Part shown: piece after piece, positions 32,135 through 43,612 of the stretch
Numbering within the stretch: position 1 is the first letter of the stretch
How the letters are laid out: the number at the start of each line of letters is the position of its first letter
Assembly: GCA_012934845.2 (NCBI GenBank)
Contig: WNNJ02002880.1
Location: 32,038 to 96,037 of the forward strand
Direction: 5' to 3'
Origin: Pomphorhynchus laevis
Lineage: Eukaryota; Acanthocephala; Palaeacanthocephala; Echinorhynchida; Pomphorhynchidae
Length of the DNA: 64,000 bases
Position numbers and translations under genes: made by a program
Notes under the pieces: generated by a model
What the model was told of the DNA's origin: nothing
Databases searched by the model: none
The model's input: only the letters and a program-made list of their open reading frames with translations

Positions 32135-32615
32135 CTCCTGATGAGCAGATTCGGAAACCTTTAAATTAGATATGATAATGCATCGATCGTGCGAAGGAAA
32201 ACGATTACGTAGTGGTGGACGGACAGACCTGGTAGTAGTAGAGGCAGAATAGCAGATAAACGTGGGAATGACAGGGGTGCTAAGTGAAGATTTAATATAG
32301 TTTGGAGCATGTGTGACAGGAGTCCTCCTGAAAGGAGGACTCCTGTCACACATGCTCCAAACTATATTAAATCTTCACTTAGCACCCCTTAGCATGTGTG
32401 ACAGGAGTCCTCCTGAAAGGAGGACTCCTGTCACACATGCTCCAAACTATATTAAATCTTCACTTAGCACCCCTGTCATTCCCACGTTTATCTGCTCTTC
32501 TGCCTCTACTACTACCAGGTCTGTCCGTCCACCACTACGTAATCGTTTTCCTTCGCGCGATCGATGCATTATCATATCTAATTTAAAGGTTTCCGAATCT
32601 GCTTCTCCTCAATGT
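32135..32615. repeat. Nested palindromes built from family B ORF1 sequence
   Basis: The minus-strand arm (32135-32329) and plus-strand arm (about 32418-32612) carry the same ORF1 segment (RPPLRNRFPS-type) with very few differences over about 190 bases. Between them, 32281-32329 and 32333-32381 form a perfect 49-base stem with a 3-base loop. A second hairpin with the same core (ggagtcctcct-gaa-aggaggactcc) follows at about 32391-32440. So an inner segment was copied twice in alternating orientation. Confidence 0.9.
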
Positions 32616-32998
32616 CGCCTCGATGATGATGTATCTGCTTTCAGGTCTATCCTAGCAACCATTCTTCCTGATAATAATCCATCCCTCTTCAATAATATCG
32701 CTCCTGTATCTTTGATCCGTTTAAACAAATCCACTAAATCCAATCATCTCAGTCCTCCACTCCTAAAAATCGTTTTCCGACATAGTTCACATGCATCCTT
32801 GATACTTTCCTAACGTTTTAAACTTCTTACCACTTCGTCTACTAGTCGTATCTTTCCTGACCGCTCCCCTTCTGATATTGCCCAGCTCAATTTAGCTCGC
32901 ATTGAGAAACATCGACGTGAAACAAACGGCGAGTCATCCTTATCTATACGTCAAATCAATGGAAATTTTCACGTTGTACACACAAGGCCAAAAATAGA
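32418..32998 (+). pseudogene. Family B ORF1, C-terminal half
   Basis: Frame through RPPLRNRFPSRDRCIIISNL, FNNIAPVSLIRLNKSTKSN and LLKIVFRHSSHASLILS, then one in-frame TAA (32811-32813) where relatives have Gln (SQRFKL), continuing to SIRQINGNFHVVHTRPKID. This is the RNA-binding-like half of ORF1. The first part lies in the palindrome. Confidence 0.75.
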
Positions 32999-33001
32999 CC
33001 A

Positions 33002-34144
33002 TCTTCGTACCGTCCAATCTCACTTCTCCCAACCCTCTCTAAACTCCTTGAGCGTCTCGTTCTCAAGCAAGTTAATACATATCTCTTTTCCTCTAACTTG
33101 TTTCCTCCCTTCCAAGCCGCTTTTCGCTCTAATCACTCTACTGAAATTGCCTGTCTTAAAGTTTATAATGACTTACTCATCTCGCGCGATCATAAATTAT
33201 GTAGTGTCATAGTTTCTCTTGATCTATCACCTGCTTTTGACATCGTCGATCACTCGATTCTTCTACATCGCCTTCGTCATGATTATGGCTTCTCTTTACC
33301 CACTGTATCATGGTTTTCTTCATATCTATCAAACCGTACATTTCGCGTCTATTCTAACTCTTCTCTCTCCCATCCTTCATCCATCCCGACCGGTGTTCCA
33401 CAAGGCTCCGTATTAGGCCCTATGCTTTTCTCTCTTCTTCTCGGTGACTTGTCTTCGATTTCTCATACATTTAACTTCCATGTTATGCAATATGCTGATG
33501 ACATTCTCATCTATGCTCACGCACCTGCTTATCGTATTCATGATCTTAGTATTTTTGTTTCCAGCTGCCTTCTCTCAATTTCCAATCATCTTTCTTCCCT
33601 TCGCCTTTCTCTGAATCCCGATAAATCTAAAATTATGTGGATCCTGCCTCGAAGCTTCGGCGTAGAACCTCCTTCCGTATCACTAAATTCTACAATTCTT
33701 CCTATCGTTGATAATCTCGTTTTCCAAGGCTTTCATTTCGACAACCGACTTTCACTTAAACGTTTCGTTAGTGATAAAGTACGCTCATCTACCTTGATAC
33801 TCCGCAATCTCCGTCAAGTTCGTAGATTGATCGATTTCCCTTCTTGTATGACTCTCATATCTTCTCTTCTTTTCTCAAGACTTTATTACTGTCTTAGTCT
33901 ATTTTCCAACTCACCTAAATCCACTATTCTTCCTTTACAACGCATCATCGACGCTGCCGTCCGAGTTCTCCTCCGTCTTCGTCGTTTTGATCATACATCC
34001 CACTATCTTGTTTCTATTGATTGGCCTACCATTTATTGTCGTGTTCAAATTCGTCTTCATATCATTGCTTTTCGCCTTATAACTTCTCATACCCCTTCAT
34101 TTCTCAACCTTCCTTTTCTTGACAATACTCGTACTGTGTATTGA
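33002..34144 (+). CDS. Family B LINE reverse transcriptase, uninterrupted but without endonuclease
   Basis: An open frame of about 380 codons: SYRPISLLPTLSKLLERLVL, FQAAFRSNHSTEIACLKVYN, IVSLDLSPAFDIVDHSILL (motif A), TGVPQGSVLGPMLF (motif B), MQYADDILIYAHAPA (motif C), LNPDKSKIMWILPR. The catalytic triad is present. A TGA at 34142 cuts the C-terminus, which in relatives goes on with LRS..LLLHVPNYS. There is no start codon at the junction; the frame is simply what is left after the deletion. The MQYADD and DHSILL forms point to the L2/CR1 group. Confidence 0.85.
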   Translation, partial: SSYRPISLLPTLSKLLERLVLKQVNTYLFSSNLFPPFQAAFRSNHSTEIACLKVYNDLLISRDHKLCSVIVSLDLSPAFDIVDHSILLHRLRHDYGFSLPTVSWFSSYLSNRTFRVYSNSSLSHPSSIPTGVPQGSVLGPMLFSLLLGDLSSISHTFNFHVMQYADDILIYAHAPAYRIHDLSIFVSSCLLSISNHLSSLRLSLNPDKSKIMWILPRSFGVEPPSVSLNSTILPIVDNLVFQGFHFDNRLSLKRFVSDKVRSSTLILRNLRQVRRLIDFPSCMTLISSLLFSRLYYCLSLFSNSPKSTILPLQRIIDAAVRVLLRLRRFDHTSHYLVSIDWPTIYCRVQIRLHIIAFRLITSHTPSFLNLPFLDNTRTVY

Positions 34145-34420
34145 GCTCTGCGTTCCCGTAATTCCCTTCTTTTACATGTCCCAATCTACTCTACCTCTTT
34201 TGGCTTCCGCTCCTTCGTTGTTGCTGCTCCTCTCTTGTTGAATCAACTGCCTATTCATATCCGCCAATCAACATCTATGCCGTACTTCAAACGCCAAATC
34301 CAATTCCATTTCAACAATTAACTAATTACCTGTGACCTTTGATGTTCTTTTTTTTGTTTGTTAGTTGTCATGTAAGCGTGCATTTTGCACGCATTTGCCA
34401 CGTTAAATAAATTATTGTAT
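34145..34420 (+). other. Family B ORF2 C-terminus remnant, 3'UTR and 3' stem-loop
   Basis: The former C-terminus reads on to about 34320. Then gtcatgtaagcgtgcattttgcacgcatttgccacg holds a perfect 7-base stem (34376-34382 with 34386-34392). The same module ends four other family B copies, so it is probably the recognition site of the RT. Confidence 0.8.
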
Positions 34421-34447
34421 TATTATGTCTTTGGCGAAAAGTTGTCT

Positions 34448-34480
34448 CATAGCGGGGGCCATTAAGATAACCCCGCTATG
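34448..34480. repeat. Hairpin between two tail-to-tail family B LINEs
   Basis: catagcgggg at 34448-34457 pairs with ccccgctatg at 34471-34480. It lies exactly between the 3' ends of a plus- and a minus-strand family B element. It could be host sequence or a repair product. Confidence 0.7.
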
Positions 34481-34493
34481 AAAATATTTCTGA

Positions 34494-36313
34494 GAATAAT
34501 AAAAAAGATCCATTGTAACGTGGCAAAGGAGTGCCAGCGCACGTTACATGATCAAAACAAAAACAAAAATGTAAATCATGTGTCGAGAAGGTGTGAACAG
34601 GGGAAGTGTTTGAATGTGATAAAGGAAATATCGCGGAGAACGTCGAGATGGAGTTATTTACAGGCGAGTGGGGAGGCGACGAGAAAGGATCGAAGACAAT
34701 AGTTGTTGGAGTAATTGGGAACGTGTAGTGAGAGGGTATGACGGGAACGCAGCGATAGCGAGGTGGGGCGAGTGTCGTCTAATAAAGGAAGGTTGATGAA
34801 CGATGGGGAGCCAACAGCGATGAGACGAAAAGTTACGATAAGTAGGCAGAGTTTGATGTGGATGTGGATGGTGAGCCAGGAGGGTTGGGCAAAACATGTG
34901 GATATGTAGTCGAGGCGACGGAGATGAAAGAGCATTCGAACGGCAGAGTTGATTATTCGTTGTAGGGGTAGGATGATGGATTTTGGAGAATTTGCGAAAG
35001 GCTAAGGCAGTCATCGATTTTAGGGAAAGAAGCTATGAAAGAAGAGACATACAAGAACGGAAGTCGATAAGGGGGCGGATACGGCGGATGTCACGGAGAA
35101 TTAAGTTAGACAAGCGGACCTTGTCACGGACGAAGGGTTTAAGGGAAAGACGATGATCGAAATGGAAGCCTAAGAAAGTGAGATTGTGTAGTATGGGGAT
35201 GATCGATGAGGCAAAAGATACAGTGGAAGGAGATATTTTTGGTTTACGAGGGAGGATCCACATTATTTTAGACTTGTCGGAGTTTAGAACGAGATGGAGA
35301 TTGTAGAGACGTTTGTAGATAGAAGAAAGACAGTTGGAGGCAGAAATGCCGATATCGTGTATACGATGTGCGGGTGCATGAGCATAGATGATGATGTCAT
35401 CGGCGTATTGCATGATGTTAAAGGAGAAACGTTTGATAAACGGGGAGAGATCGCCAAGCAGAAGAGAGAAAAGCAGGGGACCTAGGACTGAACCTTGTTG
35501 GACCCTTCAAAAAATGTGATGGGATGGGATGATGATGAATTAGAACAGACGCGAAAGGAACGGTCGGATAGATATGAGGCAAACCATGCTACGGTAGAAG
35601 AAAAAAAACCGTAATCATAACGAAGGCTAGTAAGGAGGATGGAGTGGTCGTCAATGTCGGAGAGGTAAGCGATGATATGTATTAAGATGAGGCGTTCGAA
35701 GAGCTTAAAAGGTGTAGGAAGTAGTGAAATTGGGCGATAGCTAGAAGGTAGGGAGGGGTCGAGCGATTGTTTCTTTAGGAAGGGGCGAACGATTGCGGAT
35801 TTCCAGTGTGAATGGAAGATACGACTGCGGATGGACGAGTTAAACAAGGTTGTGAGAAAAGGAGATATCGATGAGCATATGGATTTAAGTATGCGGGTAG
35901 GAAGGGGATCGGCAGGTGAGGTTTTGCTGGGCAAGGACATGAGAACAGATGATACTTCGGAAGGTGAGATAGGGAGAAGATGAAAGAGTTCCGGAAGGAT
36001 GAGGCCAGGCGGGCAGAGTGGGATAGGATGCATACCGGGGTGTGAGTGAGAGCAACGTGGATACTTTAGTCTGGAGAAATGACGAATAATCATGGGCATT
36101 GATGTTGCACGGCGAAGAGGATCGAGCAAGGATTGAGTTAAAAGTATGCCAGAGAATCTTAGAGTTGAATGAACTGATGATTTTATACTGCCAGAGCACA
36201 GTTTTGTGGCTGTGCACAGTTGGTGTCGGTCGTAACTGTCTTCTTACGTCCACCTATCGACGTCCTTGTGTATTAAAACTGCTAAATTTGCTGGATTGAT
36301 CTGGAATGTAGTT
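34494..36313 (-). mobile_element. Family B LINE, internally deleted derivative
   Basis: On the minus strand: a 5'UTR and about 17 codons of ORF1 (36313-36190) are joined directly to the segment upstream of the RT (WQYKIISSFNSK), then a partial RT, C-terminus and 3' stem-loop (34494-34530). A second deletion joins IIAYLSDI to DDHSILL, removing the LDLSSAFD motif A. Motif C (MQYADDIIIYAHAPA) survives at 35413. It cannot encode ORF1, APE or an active RT. The copy at 52920-54640 shares the RT deletion and is nearly identical. Confidence 0.85.
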
Positions 36314-36344
36314 AGAATAGTTTAACAATTTTTAAATTTTCTTT

Positions 36345-37000
36345 AAAAATCAATTTACTGAGCAGAGCACAATTTTCGACTTCATCGATATCCCGTTGCA
36401 GTTTAAAAAAACACTGGGTGAACGAATTGCCCTCCAGATTTTCAAATCGTCTCAATATAAAAGCATCCGAGAATCAATGAATTCCGGGAGATCGTTGATG
36501 TAGACCCTAAATAACAATAGACTAAATATTGAACCTTGAGGCACCCTATATTACATTGCCGTGAAGAAGAGTAAAAATTATCTACATGCACACAATAAGT
36601 ACGATTGTTTAAAAACGATTCAATTCATCTAACAAGCAAAAATGGAATGCCACTTTTCTCTGGTTCATTTAGGAGGAATCTATGGTCTACTCTGTCAAAT
36701 ACCTTAGAGAAATCAAAGAATATGATGTCAGTAACAATGGATACGGCTTTATTAGCTGATGAATCAAGATGGGCTGCGAGTAGATTAGTAAATGTCGAAT
36801 AACCCTAACGGAAACCATGTTGCTCAGAAGCTATTACATTATTCTCGCTATAAAATTTGACCATATAACAATGTATAATTTGCTCTAACATTCTACAACA
36901 TAAGCAAGTAATACTTACTGGTCTATAATTGTCTACTGAAGATCTATCACCCTTTTTGACGATGAGGTGGCCAACTTTATTAAATAAAGTTGATCTGTTG
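36345..37000 (-). pseudogene. Family A (CR1-like) RT fragment
   Basis: The minus strand reads VKKGDRSSVDNYRPVSITCL, EQHGFR, IIFFDFSKVFDRVDHRFLL, then in other frames PQGSIFSLLLFRVYINDLP and a decayed YADD (DDLKIWRAIRS). The 5' part and C-terminus are missing. It lies just upstream (on its own strand) of the family B derivative at 34494-36313. Confidence 0.75.
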
Positions 37001-37039
37001 TTACATTAAATAAAACAAGATAATTCACATAATTGCGAA

Positions 37040-38205
37040 ATGGACAAAAAGAACATTAAAATCAGACAAGTGAAGTATAATAATGTTGTCAACAGTACTT
37101 TGGAGTTTATTGAAAGACAAGTAACATGTGATACACTTGATTGTAAAGTATGGACACATATTACAGTTCCCAAATCAATGGACTTGAGCTCGAAAGGTAT
37201 GTCATTTTACTGCGGATTTTGTTCATGTTCCCATCGTAAAAATCGATGTACTGTATCTACTAACACTGATGAAATACTAAATTAACAAATAAAACAATCA
37301 TCATCTGATAAATTTATGGTGTCTTGTCGAGACAATTTTCAACAATCGACAGCTAACCATTCAGCTATCTTGAACACAGTTTTATCGTAATTACAGAAGA
37401 CAATTGCATCAAATCTATAGAGACTTCGGATCAAGAACATTTGGCATATCTCCCTACATGAATCTGCAGAAGAGGCAGTACAAATTCGACAAAAATAGGG
37501 ACAATGCAAATCATTCGGTGTCAAATAACATTTCACATCAAGATAATTTACATAATGTTAGCAAAATAAAAACTAATATTTTAAGCAGCTACACAGATGA
37601 CTATGTTCCACATAAACAGAATTCTAATGATCTCCTTCCTGATATATCTGGTAATGTTTCAGACAAAAGACTAGAGGCTGAGATTAACAAACATAGACGA
37701 ACTGACTCTTCAAATAGTGGGGATTTAAATTATGAACTGAGAAAGCATGTAACTTCATGCGATGCAAGTGTTGATGGCGAGGGCAATTCCTCAGGCAGAG
37801 CAGCCAATATAAGAAAAGTAAGGTATCGGAATTACAACAGAAATATGAATGTTATTTTGAGTGGAATTGAAGATTCGTGTATGATCGATTCCCAAGTAAG
37901 ATTTGATGAAGACGTTTCTCGTGTTCGTGCAGTATTTACCAGACTTCTTAAGGAATATGATATGAATGTAGCTATGAAGCTGCAAGTTCGTAGTTTGATT
38001 CGTCCTGGAAAGCGTACCACAGAGAAACCTCGCTTATTGAAGGTCGTCTTGAGTTTTGGTAACCACGCTAAAATGTTGCTTCATCGTGGTTAACTCTTAA
38101 AAGTCGTTCGAAATTGAGGAAGGCTCGCGAGGAGCTACATTGTAGAATAAGCAAAGGAGAGACGAATATATGCATAAGATCAAGTAGTTCGGTGGCGACC
38201 ATCAG
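37040..38205 (+). pseudogene. Family A LINE ORF1, broken
   Basis: Starts MDKKNIKIRQVKYNNVVNS. The finger is VTCDTLDCKVW...FYCGFCSC (C-x4-C-x-W...CGFC), then a stop at 37283. The second part (37404-38093) holds the RNA-binding-like domain: MNVILSGIEDS, FDEDVSRVRAVFTRLL, VRSLIRPGKRTTEKPRLLKV. The tail (REELHCRISKGETNICIRS) is in a third frame. A stop and two frame changes break it. Confidence 0.78.
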
Positions 38206-40574
38206 TACGTTGGACCCCGCTTCTCCCAAACTAGAGAATGGGATTTATTATGATTTCAATTTTGACGATTTGATTGATTTTTCTGAGGTACATGCTAAAA
38301 CTAGCAAAACTTTTACGTTTTCAGAGACTTCGATTCATATAGGTTACTCAAACGTTCGAAGCCTTCCATCTCAATTTCCTTTCTTACTCGACTATAATGC
38401 TGATTATCATTATGATCTATTCTGTATTTCAGAATCTTGGTTACATAGTGGCATCTGTGATAATATGTTTAAGGCTATAAGTTAATAAGAGCGGATCGCT
38501 TTCCAGGTATGCGAGGTGGAGGAGTTGTAGCATTCGTTCGACATGATCTCTCAACATCAAATATATCATATCTTTGTGATTCGAAGTGGTCATATGAGTG
38601 TCTGTCTTTTACTGTTAATCATCAATTGTTGAAATTAAATGTTTGTGTTGTTTATAGATCTTCATCTTTCACTTTGATAACAGATCGGCTTAAGGATTGT
38701 TTATCTAATTTTTGTTCATCACAACGATTTGTTCTTTTAGGTGACTTCAACCTTCCGAATGTAGATTGGAATATGAATGGGTGTCAACCCTGCCCAGACG
38801 TATCAAAACAATTTCGTGATTTCTTGTTGACCTACTTTTAGTGCAACATTGTAGATTACCTACTCATGTTAACGGTGCTATTCTAGATCTTGTTGTACAA
38901 GATGTATTGGTGATATCGACAGCATTGCGTATTATCCTCCTCTAGGTAACAGTGATAACTGTGTTCTCTCCGTTAAATTAGTTCCAAAGATCGTTTGTAG
39001 ATCAAAATCGGGTTATCCCAAGCGAAATTGGACTCGGGTGGATACCCAGCATCTCTTAGCTGCTTTCTTCAACATTTTTTCTCATAGTTATAAGTCTACT
39101 ACTGTTTCATATCTGCTGACCATTCTTTATAAAGTTTTCTTGAACTTGTCAGATAAATTCGCTACGAAACGGAGAGCTTTCATTAATTCCACTCGCCCTC
39201 AGTGGTTTGATTATGAACTTCGTGCAGTGTTGAAACTGAGCAATTCCCTGTGGGCTATTACTCGAACCTATCCTGAAAACTTAGATAAGTATCAGTATGT
39301 GCGCAACCTTCGCAATAGAATGAAAATACATAAACGAATATCATTTGAATATGGTATTACAAATTGCATCGGGAATCAACCAACACGTTTTTGGTCATAT
39401 GTGAAAGGTTCAAGGATTATTCTCTCTAATATAGCATTCATTACTTCCGGCGAATATGTTTATTCTACTGAGTCAGAAATTGCTGAATGCCTAGGGGACA
39501 TCTTACATTCTTCATCGACTATTGTTTCGGCTATTTACTCTTTAAAATGGAATCCCATTCACAATATTACTCAGAATCTCGTTAAGCCAATCAGTGCATC
39601 TGAAGTATTGCACCTAATCACTAGGCTTGACCGATTTGGCTCTCCTGGTCCAGATGATATTTCACCTTACCTAATTAATGCGGTTGGACCTGCCGTAAGT
39701 AGTGTTTTAGCTCATATATTTTCATTTAGCCTGATCAATTCGTGGATTCCTGCAATATGAAAGTCTTCTATTGTTGTGCCTATCCCTAAAAAACAGCAGC
39801 GACTTCTTGTTTAGATTTTCGCCCTATCAGTTTGACCAGTGCTCTCTCTAAATTACTAGAACGAATTATTGCCGAAAAGCTACTCGAGCATATAAACTTT
39901 AACAGCATTCTTACTGATTCTCAATACGGATTTAGACAAGGCCGTTCATGTCTCTCTAACTTGCTTACCGAGAGAGAGAGTTGGATGGAAATACTGAGCT
40001 CAAGACTGTGTCTCGACGTCGTATTTCTAGATTTTTCGAAATCCTTTGATCGTGTTCCACGTAAAAGTCTTGTATCACTTTTAATTACCTACGGCGTCCC
40101 CGGGGAATCTGCTCTTGGATTGAAAATTTTCTTTCATTGCGTACGTTTAAGGTAAGTTGGTGAGTTGGTGAGTCTTTATCTGCAGAATGATGTATGTCGA
40201 GAGGTGTCCCTCAGGGTTTTACACTAGGTCCCCTATTATTCATCACGTTTCTTAACGATTTACTCTTACGTATTGAGTACACACACTTGGCATTCAATGA
40301 TGATCTTAACATTTGACTACTATACGAGATATTGATGAATGTAATTCTTTACAGGCAGACTTGGATCGAGTTCATGATTGGTGCCGCTCTACTGGATTAC
40401 ATCTTAACGTTGATAAGTGTTACTTATGAGGATAGGTAAAAAATCAAGTAATTTTACATATCATATCGGCGATGTTCTTCTCACTAAAGTATCACATATT
40501 AGGGATTTAGGAATTATCGTGCAGGCATCATTAAAAACTAAACTTAATAGTGAAAGGGCAATAAAAAGCTCTAC
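38206..40574 (+). pseudogene. Family A LINE ORF2 (APE + RT), broken
   Basis: The APE part is in pieces: GYSNVRSLPSQFPF, LFCISESWLHS, MRGGGVVAFVRHD, FVLLGDFNLPNVDW. The RT part carries SGSPGPDDISPYLI-type sequence at 39640, ISLTSALSKLLERIIAEKLL, DVVFLDFSKSFDRVPRK (motif A), then GVPQGFTLGPLLF and FNDDLNI in place of YADD. Several stops and shifts are present, so it is a dead copy. It was already decaying or intact when family B inserted; the split itself left the local frame clean. Confidence 0.8.
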
Positions 40575-40653
40575 TTAAAAAAGGGACTTATTTTAACGTG
40601 GCAAATGCGTGCCGGCGAACGCTTACTTGACCACAACAAAACAAGACTGTGAA

Positions 40654-42624
40654 TCAGGTGTCGAGAAGGTGTGAACGGAGGAGGTGTTTGAATGTAATAA
40701 AGGAGGGAGCGCGGCGGACGTCGAGAAAGAGTTGATTCCAGGCGAGTGGGGCGGCGACGAGGAACGATCGGAGACCGTAGTTGTTGGAGTAATTAGGAAC
40801 GTGGAGTAAGAGGGTATGACAGGAACGAAGCGATAGCGAGGTGGGGCGAGTATGGTCTAAGAAATGAAGGTTGATGAACGATGGGTAGCCGACAGCGATG
40901 AGACGAAAGGTAACGAGAAGAAGGCGGAGTTTGATGTGGATGGTGGGCCAGGAGAGTTGGGCAAAATATGTGGATGTGTGGTCGAAGCAACGGAGACGAA
41001 AGAGCACTCGAACGGCGGTGTTGATTATTCGTTGTAGGGGTAGGATGATGGATTTTGGAGAATTGGCGAAAAGGATAAGTCAGTAATCGATTTTAGGGAA
41101 AAGAAGAGACATACAAGAACGGAAGTCGATAAGGGGGCGGATACGGCGGATGTCACGGAGAATTAAGTTAGACGAGCGGACCTTGTCACGGACAAAGGGT
41201 TTAAGGGAAAGACGATCATCGAAGTGGAAGCCTAAGAAAGTGAGATTGTGGACTATAGGGATGATCGATGAGGTAAAAGATACAGTGGAAGGAGATATTT
41301 TTGGTTTACGGGGAAGGATCCACATTATTTTGGACTTTTCGGGGTTTAGAACGAGATGGAGATTAGATAGACGTTTGTGGATAGAAGAAAGACAGTTGGA
41401 GGTAGAAATGCCGATATCGTGTATGCGATGTGCGGGTGCATGAGCATAGATTAGAATGTCATCGGCGTATTGCATGACCTTAAAGGAGTAAGGTTTGATA
41501 AATGGAGAGAGATCGCCAAGCAAAATAGAGAAAAGCAAGGGACCTAGGACTGAACCTTGTGAGACCCCGCAAAAAAATGTGATGGGATGGGATGATGATG
41601 AATTAGAACAGACGCGAAAGGAACGGTCGGATATATACGAGGCGAACCATGCTACGGAGGATGAAGAAAAGCCGTAATCATAATGAAGGCGAGAAAGGAG
41701 GACGGAGTGGTCGACAATGTCGAATGCGGAGTAGAGGTCGAGGGAGATGAGAACACTATATAGAGCCTTGTCTCGAGAAATGAGTAAGTCGTTGTACACT
41801 TTTATGCATGCGATTTCTGTCGAGTGATTAGAGCGGAAAGCGGATTGGAAAGGAGGGTACAGATTGGATGAGGAGAGATAAGCGTTTATTTGTATTAAGA
41901 TGAGGCGTTCTAAGAACCTAGAAAGAGTAGGGAGTAGTGAAATGGGGTGATAGCTGGAAGGAAGGGAGGGGTCGAGCGATTGTTTCTTAAGGAGGGGACG
42001 AACGATTGCGGATTTCCAGTGTTAAGGGAAGATACGACTGCGGATGGACGAGTTAAACAAGGTTGTGAGAAAAAGGGATATCGATGAGCATATAGATTTT
42101 AATATGTGGGTAGGCACGAGATCGGCAGGTGAGGTTTTGTTGGGCAAGGACATGAGGACAGATGATACTTCTGTAGGTGAGACAGGGAGAAGATGAAAGA
42201 GTTCCGGAAGGATGAGAGTAGACTGGGCAGAGTGGGATAGGATGGAGACAAGGGTGTGAGAGAGAGCAGCGTGGATACTTTAGTATAGGAGATATGACGA
42301 ATAATCATTAGCATTGATGTTGCACGGCGTAGAGGAACGAGCCAGGATTGAGTTAAAAGTATGCCAGAGAGTCTTAGAGTTGAATGAAGTGATGATTTTA
42401 TGCTGCCAGAAATACTTGCATTTGGTACGTAGTAGGTTGAGATGAGACCGGCGAAGAGCAAGATAGGAATCACGGAAAGACGGAGTGATCGAGCGGAAAT
42501 CGCGTCTGAGAGAGCGGTGATAGACTCGAAAAGCATGGCGGAGTCGACGCTTTGAGAGTAGACATTGGATGTCAAACCATGGGGCACGGTGCAAGCGACG
42601 GTGTGGGTGATACTTGAAGGGCAA
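40654..42624 (-). pseudogene. Family B LINE ORF2, reverse transcriptase part
   Basis: In pieces: a linker with RRLHRAPWFDIQCLLSKRRL and FRVYHRSLRRDFRS (42624-42280), YHLSSCPCPTKPHLP-type shifted sequence (42200), the RT palm 41799-41080 (YSVLISLDLYSAFDIVDHSVLL motif A, CGVSQGSVLGPLLF motif B, MQYADDILIYAHAPA motif C, LNPEKSKIMWILPR) and the C-terminus 41007-40654 (LRLLLVTFRLIAVGYPSFIN). The catalytic residues of the palm are intact; shifts lie upstream and downstream. Confidence 0.83.
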
Positions 42625-42692
42625 GAGAATATCGAGAGTGGATGTGAGCTCAGAGTCGAAAAGAAAGGCGAGATCGTGAGGAGATGAATATT

Positions 42693-43572
42693 TTATTGTG
42701 GGTAATGATAGAGACGATTTGAGTAAGGCAGAGCGGAGAAGGGAGAGGTCAAGATTTCTCCAAGGGCGACGTAGGATTGTAGGTGTGTGAGGAGGGTGTG
42801 GTTGCGAGTGAGATCAAGGGTGATAAGAAAGTGATCGGATAGACCAGGATCAGAGATGGACAGTGAGGTGTAGGCAGCAAAATGATCGGGGACAGCGATG
42901 ATGTCGAGTGCCCCACCAAGTATATGTGTGGGGGCAGTAGAGATTAGTTTGTAGTTATAGTTGGATAAAGTGTTGATGAAGCGGATGGAATCTGTGGAAG
43001 AGGGGCGGTCTAGGCGGATATTGAAGTCACCTAGAACGAGTGAAGGGATTGAGGACAAAGAACAATGAGAAAGGAGGTCAGCGAGTTCGGTAAAAAATAA
43101 GGCTGTTGGAGCTGATGAACCAGGACGGTATACAATGGCGAGATCTAGAGTGATCGGGTTAGAATAACGACAAGTGAGCAATTCAAAAGAGCAAGGACTG
43201 AAAGGGGGATTGATTTTGCGAAGAGACGCTGGGTGACGCGCGAATGCGACGATGCCGCCATGATTAGAGGATTTAGAAGGGCATGAGCTGAGGGGGCGGG
43301 CGGATTCGACTAGGGAGCAACCGGCAGAGAGCAAACGGCGAATGGAAAGGTCGTCGGAATCTGAGTGCCAGGATTCGGTGAGGCAGAAGAGATCGATGGA
43401 TTGCTTGGTAAAAAGGTTGAGGATAAGATTGGATTTATTGAAATAGATCTAGTGTTGAGGATAAGATTGGATTTATTGAAATAGATCTAGTGTTGAGGAG
43501 ACCGAGGCGGAAACCGTGTGCTGTGGCGAAAGAGTCTAGTGGAGAAGACACATAGGAGAGATGGAGCGCCAT
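42693..43572 (-). pseudogene. Family B LINE ORF2, endonuclease part
   Basis: Starts with ATG at 43572 (MALHLSYVSSPLDSFATAHG), overlapping the end of ORF1. A 38-base tandem duplication (43416-43453 and 43454-43491) breaks the frame near the start. From 43334 it reads SSNHGGIVAFARHPAS, LDLAIVYRPGSSAPT, LVLGDFNIRLDRPS, GGALDIIAVPDHFA and PGLSDHFLITLDL, a full set of APE motifs. Confidence 0.82.
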
Positions 43573-43612
43573 CGAATTTTTGGACGGGTGTGGACAACTT
43601 GAAAATTTCCGT

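Larger units (their letters stand above)
32394..34420 (+). mobile_element. Family B (L2/CR1-like) LINE, 5'-truncated and lacking the endonuclease
   Basis: Holds the second half of ORF1 (32418-32998) joined directly to the RT (33002-34144), then a 3'UTR with the family B stem-loop. Compared with the full copies at 40575-44613 and 48880-52919, about 1.4 kb is missing at 32998-33002, removing the whole APE domain. Confidence 0.82.
37020..40574 (+). mobile_element. Family A LINE, 5' part, interrupted by a family B insertion
   Basis: Contains ORF1 (37040-38200) and ORF2 up to just past the RT palm (SNFTYHIGD, VSHIRDLGIIV, ERAIKSS). The frame is cut at 40574 and resumes at 44614 with LYIVKNSFLK, so the two pieces are one element split by the family B copy between them. 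Confidence 0.85.

Noticed and set aside
32129-32353. Independent minus-strand gene next to 32313
   Set aside because: It is the inverted arm of the family B ORF1 palindrome.
34654-36299. Plus-strand frames over the family B derivative (for example 35294-35485)
   Set aside because: They are antisense shadows. The identical frame at 53660-53851 exists because the two LINE copies are nearly identical.
43416-43491. Regulatory tandem repeat
   Set aside because: A 38-base duplication inside a coding region of a LINE that only breaks the frame; a simple slip.
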